Of a stretch of 5,320 nt of DNA, positions 1-5,320 are shown piece after piece. The translations under genes and the position numbers were made by a program. Within the stretch, counting starts at the first letter, position 1, and each line of letters begins with the position of its first letter. The DNA lies in NCBI GenBank assembly GCA_009926295.1, contig RFPF01000224.1, forward strand, positions 1-5,320, in the 5' to 3' direction. The notes below the pieces were generated by a model, which was not told the origin of the DNA, ran no database searches, and saw only the letters and a list, made by a program, of their open reading frames with translations. The stretch comes from Planctomycetia bacterium (GTDB lineage Bacteria; Planctomycetota; Planctomycetia; Pirellulales; UBA1268).

Positions 1-111
1 CTCGCGACGCTCGAGGAGCCACGGCAACGCGTCATCCCGCCCCCGCTGCCACCGCTCGCCGACGACGACGGCGTCAGCGGGCGTGAACCGCGGCCCGCCG
101 GGCGTCGATGA
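1..111 (+). CDS. Possible 3' end of a convergent gene at the left edge (uncertain)
   Basis: The frame starting at base 1 is open for 36 codons to a TGA at 109-111. It would overlap the 3' end of the minus-strand kinase gene by 38 bp. The predicted tail is rich in Pro, Glu, Asp and Arg, with a run PPPLPPLADDD, which suits a disordered C-terminus, and its third codon positions are strongly G/C. The same triplets read on the minus strand are also open and equally G/C-biased, giving a protein-like stretch around FTPADAVVVGERW. That minus frame has stops at 136-138, 163-165 and 187-189, and no ATG, GTG or TTG between 136 and the kinase stop, so it could begin only further left. A separate minus-strand ATG lies at 33-35. 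The fragment is too short to name a product or settle the strand. Confidence 0.25.
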   Translation, partial: LATLEEPRQRVIPPPLPPLADDDGVSGREPRPAGRR

Positions 112-3100
112 CCGCCGCGTTGGAAAGCCCCTGGATCAGCACCCCGCCCGCGGAGTCCGCGGTCACCAGCAGGGAGCCGTCGGCATTCAGGGCCACCGCC
201 CGGGGAAAATCCCGGGGCGCGGGGAGCACGCAGAGTTGCTGGCCCGTCTCCACGTCCCAGACGCGGGCCGTCCCGTCTCGCGCGGCCGTCACGAGCCGGC
301 GGCCGTCGGGGCCGAAGACCGCCATCTCCACGGCCGCTTCGTGGCCGATGAACGCGCGGATGGGATCGCGGGGTTCGACACGGCCGCGGGCATCCCAGAG
401 GCAGACCGACCCGTCCAACGCGCCCGTCGCGATGCGGGACCCGTCGACGCTGAAGGCGATGGCCCGCACGGGCGCGGCGTGGCCGTGGAGCCGCGCGAAG
501 ACACGGCCGGTCGAGAAGTCGGAGAGCGTGACCGAGCCGATCGCCATGCCGGCCGCAAGCAGCCGCCCATCCGGGCTTGCCGCCAGGCACGACACGTGGC
601 CCTGCGCCAGCGCCGCAGCCGCGGCCCCCGTCTCGGCGTCGAGCAGGCGCGGGATCCGGTAGCCCACCCGCTTCCCGGCGAGGCCGAAGACGGCACCGAC
701 GTCGTCGAAGCCGCCCCGGTAGTCGGCCGCCGCGGACGACACCCTGCGGCCCGAACGCGGATCCCACACCGCCGCGACGCCTCCGCCCGACGTGGTGAGC
801 AGCCGCGATCCGTCGGGGCTGAAGGCGACCCGCTCGACGCCGCCTGCGATCTCGTCGAGCGCGCACACCAGCGTTCCGGATTCGGCGTCCCACACGCGCA
901 CGCCCCCGGCGCGGTCGCCGGCCCTCACCGCGGCCGCCACCAGCGCTCCATCGGGGGCGTAGGCGACTTCTGCGACCGTGCCGTCCCCCACGTCGAGCGC
1001 GTGGAGCCGCTCCACCGTGCGCGGGTCCCACAGCTCGACGGTGCCGCCGTCGAGCGGTGCCACCGCGAGCCGCCGACCGTCGGGGCTGAAGGCGGCCGCC
1101 GTCATCCCGCGGCGATCCGGCAACGACGCCAGCGGTGCCGCGGCCGCGCGCGACCAGATTCGGACGGTGCCGTCGACCGAGCTCGAGGCGAGCGCGTCGC
1201 CGTCGGGGTGAAACGCCAGCGTCGTGACGGCGCCGTCGTGCCCGAGGAACTCCCGTTCCAGAGCGGCGGTGCGCCAGTTCCAGAGCCGGATGGCGCCGTT
1301 GGCGAATCCGCCGGCGACCTGCCGGCCATCGGGGCTGAACGCCAGCACCGTCACGGTTCCGGAAGCGCGCTCCAGGCTCGCGCACGCATCGCCGCTGGAG
1401 ACTTTCCAGACCCGCAGTTCGTCGTCGGCCAGCGCCGCGACGAGGTGATCGCCGTCGGGGCTGAACGCGAGCAGGCACCCGGTCGGCACATCCGCCCGCC
1501 GTGTGGTCACGGTGGCCAGGGGTCTGCCGTCGGCCGCGTCGTGGATCCGCACCGCCAGCAGGCGGTCCCGCCTGAGCTCGATGGCCGCGAGTCGCGAACC
1601 GTCGGGGCTGAACTGGATCGCCCCAAACCGGTCCTCCCGGTCCCCCAGCATGGCGACGAGGCGGCCGTTCGAGGCATCCCACAGCCCCAGGCTTTTCGCG
1701 GCCCCGCGAATGGCGAGGCGGCTGCCATCGGGGCTGAACGACGCCCCGCTGATCCGGCCGCGATGTCCCGCGATCACCACTTCCCGTGAACCGTTCGTCG
1801 CGTCCCTGATGTGGATGCGGCCATCTGACACCTGGACCGCGACCCGCCCGCCCGCAGGGCAGACGGCGACCGGCCGGACGACGGGATCGTCGCCGGAGCG
1901 GCGTCCCCACGCCGTCGAGCGGGCCCGCCAGAACGTCGCCCACTCATCCGCCGGCGTCGGGAGCCGGGCGTAGTCGTGGCGGCCGCCGACGCCGAAGAAC
2001 ACGATCTCGCCCCGGCTCGACGTGAGGAGTGAGCTCGCGTGCACCAGCCGCTTCAGGTCATCCTCGGAGCGGAGCGTTTCCCCGAGCAGGCACCAGGCGG
2101 CGAGGATTCGGCCATCGGGGCTGTATTCCACCTCCCCGACCGGTCCACGCTTCCAGTCGAGCACGACGAGCGCTTCATCGAGCCTCGCGCCGAGGATCCG
2201 CAATTCGAGCGGCGGATCGCCTGCGAGCGCGACGTTCTCCGCATGCAGCTGGCGGCCGAGCCGCAGATTCCGATCCCCGATGGCGGCTGCGAGCGACCGC
2301 AGGTTGGCGAGGTAGAGCCGCTGCGTCGCGACGTCGGCGGCCGCGTCGGCCCGGGCCTTCTCGCGGAGCGCCACCGCGCGTTCCCGCGTTGCGCGGACCG
2401 CGAAGATCGACGCGCCGACGCCCCCCACGACGAGCGCCGTGAGAAAAGCGGCCGTCGCCAGGGCGGCGAGCCGGTGGCGGCGCACCAGCCTCGCGATCGT
2501 CTCCGACAGCCGCGGCGGGCTCGCGGAAATCGGCTCGCCGTCGAGGTGCCGGCCGAGGTCGGCCTCGAGTTCGGCCGCGCTGGAGTAGCGGCGGCCCCGG
2601 TCCTTCTCGAGGCACTTCATGACGATCGTGTCGACGTCGCCGCGGAATCTCGGATGCACCTTCGCGAGCGGCGTCGGCTCGGCTTGCTGCACCACGTGTG
2701 CGACGGCGTAGACGGGCCGCTTCGCGACGTCGTAGGGCAGTCTGCCCGCGAGGAGTTCGTAGAGCACGACCCCGAGCGCATAGACGTCGGCCCGCACGTC
2801 GAGCCCGTCCACCGCGTCGGCGAATTGCTCGGGGCTCATGTACTGCGCCGTGCCCACGAGGTGTCCGGCATGGGTGTGCACGGTGGTGAGCGCCGCGTCG
2901 TCCGAGGTGCTCCGCGCGACGCCGAAGTCGATGATCTTCGCCTGCCCAGCGGCGTCGACGAGCATGTTGCCCGGCTTCAGGTCGCGATGGATCACGCCCC
3001 GCTGGTGGCCGTGCGCGACGGCCCGGCAGATCTCGCGGAAGAGCACGAGCCGCTCGCGCACCGAAAGCCCGCTGTCGGCCGCGTAGACCGTGACCGGCCG

Positions 3101-3508
3101 CGCGCCCTCGACGTACTCCATCACGAAGTAGGGCACGTCGCCGCCGGGCAGCCGCTGCGTGCCCACCGAATAGATGCGGGCGATCCCCGGGTGGGTGAGC
3201 CGTCCGAGAATCTGGGCCTCGTACTCGAACCGCTTCAGCGACGTCGCGGAGAGCACGCCGGGGCGGATCACCTTCACGGCCACGGGGCGGCGGGGCATGC
3301 CCTGCAGCCCCTCGTAGACCCGGCCCATGCCCCCCTCGCCGACGAGCCGGAGGATCGTCACGTCGCCGAGACGGGCGCCGGGCTGGAGGTCGGCACCGGG
3401 ATCCGGTGCTGGCGGCAGGATGAAGTCGGTGAGGCCGCCGGAGAGGGGCAGCGACGCTTCGATCGAATCGCCCGGCGACTCACCGGCATCCGGCTGGAGT
3501 GGTTGCAT
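74..3508 (-). CDS. Membrane-anchored Ser/Thr protein kinase with C-terminal WD40 repeat array
   Basis: This is a Hanks-type (PknB-like) kinase that would phosphorylate Ser/Thr on unknown targets. The catalytic domain spans about residues 50-323. It shows the glycine loop GEGGMGRVY (57-65), the ATP-binding Lys79 in VAVK, a probable helix-C Glu97, HRDLKPGN with Asp176 and Asn181, DFG at 194-196, MSPEQ at 224-228, DVYALG with Asp241, and Arg307 of subdomain XI, so it should be active. Residues 347-371 form one hydrophobic helix flanked by Arg/His, probably transmembrane. A charged helical stretch (372-400) follows, then a linker starting RLYLANLRSL that resembles the one in other planctomycete WD40 kinases. 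Residues about 444-1128 carry WD40 units marked by FSPDG-type turns and RLW/RVWD-type strand ends. With one membrane pass, the propellers would lie on the opposite side from the kinase. The ATG at 3506-3508 is the only usual start after the in-frame stop at 3536-3538. It has no clear Shine-Dalgarno sequence. Family and fold are secure; the signal and substrate are unknown. Confidence 0.95.
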   Translation of the reverse strand: MQPLQPDAGESPGDSIEASLPLSGGLTDFILPPAPDPGADLQPGARLGDVTILRLVGEGGMGRVYEGLQGMPRRPVAVKVIRPGVLSATSLKRFEYEAQILGRLTHPGIARIYSVGTQRLPGGDVPYFVMEYVEGARPVTVYAADSGLSVRERLVLFREICRAVAHGHQRGVIHRDLKPGNMLVDAAGQAKIIDFGVARSTSDDAALTTVHTHAGHLVGTAQYMSPEQFADAVDGLDVRADVYALGVVLYELLAGRLPYDVAKRPVYAVAHVVQQAEPTPLAKVHPRFRGDVDTIVMKCLEKDRGRRYSSAAELEADLGRHLDGEPISASPPRLSETIARLVRRHRLAALATAAFLTALVVGGVGASIFAVRATRERAVALREKARADAAADVATQRLYLANLRSLAAAIGDRNLRLGRQLHAENVALAGDPPLELRILGARLDEALVVLDWKRGPVGEVEYSPDGRILAAWCLLGETLRSEDDLKRLVHASSLLTSSRGEIVFFGVGGRHDYARLPTPADEWATFWRARSTAWGRRSGDDPVVRPVAVCPAGGRVAVQVSDGRIHIRDATNGSREVVIAGHRGRISGASFSPDGSRLAIRGAAKSLGLWDASNGRLVAMLGDREDRFGAIQFSPDGSRLAAIELRRDRLLAVRIHDAADGRPLATVTTRRADVPTGCLLAFSPDGDHLVAALADDELRVWKVSSGDACASLERASGTVTVLAFSPDGRQVAGGFANGAIRLWNWRTAALEREFLGHDGAVTTLAFHPDGDALASSSVDGTVRIWSRAAAAPLASLPDRRGMTAAAFSPDGRRLAVAPLDGGTVELWDPRTVERLHALDVGDGTVAEVAYAPDGALVAAAVRAGDRAGGVRVWDAESGTLVCALDEIAGGVERVAFSPDGSRLLTTSGGGVAAVWDPRSGRRVSSAAADYRGGFDDVGAVFGLAGKRVGYRIPRLLDAETGAAAAALAQGHVSCLAASPDGRLLAAGMAIGSVTLSDFSTGRVFARLHGHAAPVRAIAFSVDGSRIATGALDGSVCLWDARGRVEPRDPIRAFIGHEAAVEMAVFGPDGRRLVTAARDGTARVWDVETGQQLCVLPAPRDFPRAVALNADGSLLVTADSAGGVLIQGLSNAAVIDARRAAVHAR
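125..2179 (-). repeat. Coding repeat array: about 14-15 WD40 units
   Basis: Each unit carries a turn of the type F/Y-S-P-D-G. Clear or near copies begin at kinase residues 462, 591, 633, 682, 724, 766, 807, 850, 896, 977, 1019, 1065 and 1107. Degenerate ones lie near 549 (CPAGGR) and 940 (FGLAGKR). Spacing is mostly 41-49 residues, as expected for WD40 blades. At DNA level the 11-mer tcggggctgaa (plus strand) recurs identically at 813, 1080, 1329, 1455, 1602 and 1728, with near copies at other units. The count fits two seven-bladed beta-propellers, but blade boundaries were judged by eye. Confidence 0.85.
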
Positions 3509-3560
3509 GCGAAAAATCGCGACGCACGCGCCGCGTCATGAGCACCGGCGGGACCCGCGG

Positions 3561-3588
3561 AGTGTACCACGCGTTGGGCCGAGGCGAA
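3561..3588 (-). promoter_or_regulatory. Candidate promoter for the kinase gene
   Basis: Read on the minus strand, an extended -10 element TGGTACACT covers 3561-3569, with the hexamer TACACT at 3561-3566. A weak -35-like TTCGCC sits at 3583-3588 with a 16-bp spacer. Transcription would start near 3554 and leave a leader of about 45 nt before the ATG. The -35 match is poor (3 of 6 to TTGACA), so the call rests mainly on the extended -10 and its position. Confidence 0.3.
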
Positions 3589-3612
3589 CGGCGACGACGG
3601 GCCTCGATCGGA

Positions 3613-3641
3613 TGGCGAAACCAGCGCGCCCGTGCTACCCT
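3613..3641 (+). promoter_or_regulatory. Candidate promoter for xylA
   Basis: An extended -10 element TGCTACCCT lies at 3633-3641 (hexamer TACCCT at 3636-3641). A weak -35-like TGGCGA at 3613-3618 gives a 17-bp spacer. The start would fall near 3648, giving a leader of about 58 nt that includes a perfect 10-bp palindrome, ggccgcggcc, at 3660-3669. No operator for a XylR-type repressor could be recognised. This is a consensus match by eye only. Confidence 0.3.
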
Positions 3642-3693
3642 TCCTCCCCTCGAGGCCGTGGCCGCGGCCCTTGATTCCGACACTCTTTTGCAC

Positions 3694-3699
3694 GGGAGA
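3694..3699 (+). promoter_or_regulatory. Ribosome binding site of xylA
   Basis: GGGAGA lies 6 bp before the ATG at 3706 and is a good Shine-Dalgarno match. It decides the start. The reading frame is open upstream to about 3499, but the extra N-terminal residues there are Arg-rich, unlike xylose isomerase, and cross the predicted promoter. Starting at 3706 also puts every active-site residue at its E. coli number. Confidence 0.75.
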
Positions 3700-3705
3700 C
3701 GACGC

Positions 3706-5019
<1,314 letters not shown>

Positions 5020-5043
5020 TCCGGGCGACCGCGATCACCCGGA
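5020..5043. terminator. Weak hairpin at the xylA/glnD convergent junction
   Basis: TCCGGG (5020-5025) pairs with CCCGGA (5038-5043) around a 12-nt loop. An alternative stem, GTGATC (5016-5021) with GATCAC (5033-5038), overlaps the xylA stop codon. The 15-bp gap between two convergent stops is a natural place for a shared terminator. No T-tract follows on either strand, so intrinsic termination is doubtful. Confidence 0.3.
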
Positions 5044-5320
5044 CCGCGGGCCCTCGGCCTCACGCATCACCCTTTCGAGCCTGCGGCGCAGCCCGTCCAG
5101 CCGCGTCGGATCGGTGATCTTGCGGCCCTGGGCGTCGGTGACGTGGAAGGCGTCGACGACCTGGTCGAGGTAGGTGCCGATCTTGGCGGCCCGCACCGAC
5201 ACGCCCTCGTCGAACAGGGCCTTGGCGATCGAGTACAGCAGCCCGACGAAGTCGTGGGCGAACACCTCGAGGATCGTGGTGCGTTCGGAACTCTCGTTGT
5301 CGAAGAGGATGCGGGCGGGC
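5035..5320 (-). CDS. glnD: [Protein-PII] uridylyltransferase/uridylyl-removing enzyme, C-terminal ACT domain (partial)
   Basis: Only the last 94 residues and the stop are in the window; the 5' part lies beyond the right edge. GlnD adds UMP to PII signalling proteins when nitrogen is short and removes it when glutamine is plentiful, usually with nucleotidyltransferase, HD and two ACT domains in that order. The visible part is one ACT domain near the C-terminus. A first strand around TTILEVFAHDFVGLLYSIAK is followed by a helix, then GVSVRAAKIGTYLDQVVDAFHVTD, then a closing helix and a short charged tail. The A-D-x-x-G-L-L-Y turn and the DQVVDxFxVTD strand are characteristic of the last ACT domain of GlnD and set it apart from ACT domains of amino-acid enzymes. 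The catalytic domains cannot be checked here. Another ACT-containing regulator is possible but less likely. Confidence 0.85.
   Translation of the reverse strand, partial: PARILFDNESSERTTILEVFAHDFVGLLYSIAKALFDEGVSVRAAKIGTYLDQVVDAFHVTDAQGRKITDPTRLDGLRRRLERVMREAEGPRSG

Noticed and set aside
83..1789. 568-codon plus-strand open frame opposite the WD40 region
   Set aside because: It mirrors the kinase gene in a GC-rich genome. Its translation is Arg/Gly/His-rich and repeats in step with the WD40 units on the other strand. The kinase frame has clear domains and this one has none.
2039..3541. 500-codon plus-strand open frame opposite the kinase domain
   Set aside because: It lies antisense to the kinase catalytic domain, whose motifs are unmistakable. 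The translation shows no recognisable fold and is biased toward Arg, Glu, His and Val, as expected of a complement of GC-biased codons.
3660..3669. 10-bp perfect palindrome ggccgcggcc in the xylA leader as an operator
   Set aside because: Palindromes made only of G and C are common by chance at this base composition, and it does not match a known XylR or other operator.
3499..3705. N-terminal extension of xylA
   Set aside because: The frame is open, but the added residues are Arg-rich and unlike the family. A good ribosome binding site precedes the ATG at 3706, and that start matches E. coli numbering of the active site.

Overview
The window is very GC-rich and reads as a piece of a planctomycete chromosome, most likely of the Pirellula type. 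That assignment is inference. It rests on a membrane-anchored Hanks-type Ser/Thr kinase fused to a long WD40 array, an architecture typical of that phylum, on the strong G/C bias at third codon positions, and on the form of the glnD and xylA products. No RNA gene, mobile element or CRISPR array was seen.

Layout: (1) Bases 1-73 are an edge fragment of unclear coding status. One plus-strand frame stays open from base 1 to a stop at 109-111, and it may be the tail of a convergent gene. (2) Bases 74-3508, minus strand, encode a 1144-residue kinase with an N-terminal cytoplasmic catalytic domain, one transmembrane helix, a short helical linker and about 14-15 WD40 units that fill the C-terminal 700 residues. 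(3) Bases 3509-3705 are a divergent intergenic region of 197 bp with a plausible extended -10 promoter facing each way. (4) Bases 3706-5019, plus strand, encode a complete class II xylose isomerase (437 residues) with every catalytic and metal-binding residue present. (5) After a 15-bp gap comes the 3' end of a convergent minus-strand gene, which runs off the right edge. It encodes the C-terminal ACT domain of the PII uridylyltransferase GlnD.

The three genes do not form an operon. The kinase and xylA are divergent, while xylA and glnD are convergent. xylA has no xylB, xylose transporter or XylR neighbour in view, so it is transcribed alone or its pathway partners are elsewhere. Nothing in the sequence ties the kinase to sugar or nitrogen control beyond adjacency. 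I found no convincing undescribed system. The most notable item is the size and regularity of the WD40 array and the unassigned stretch inside it.
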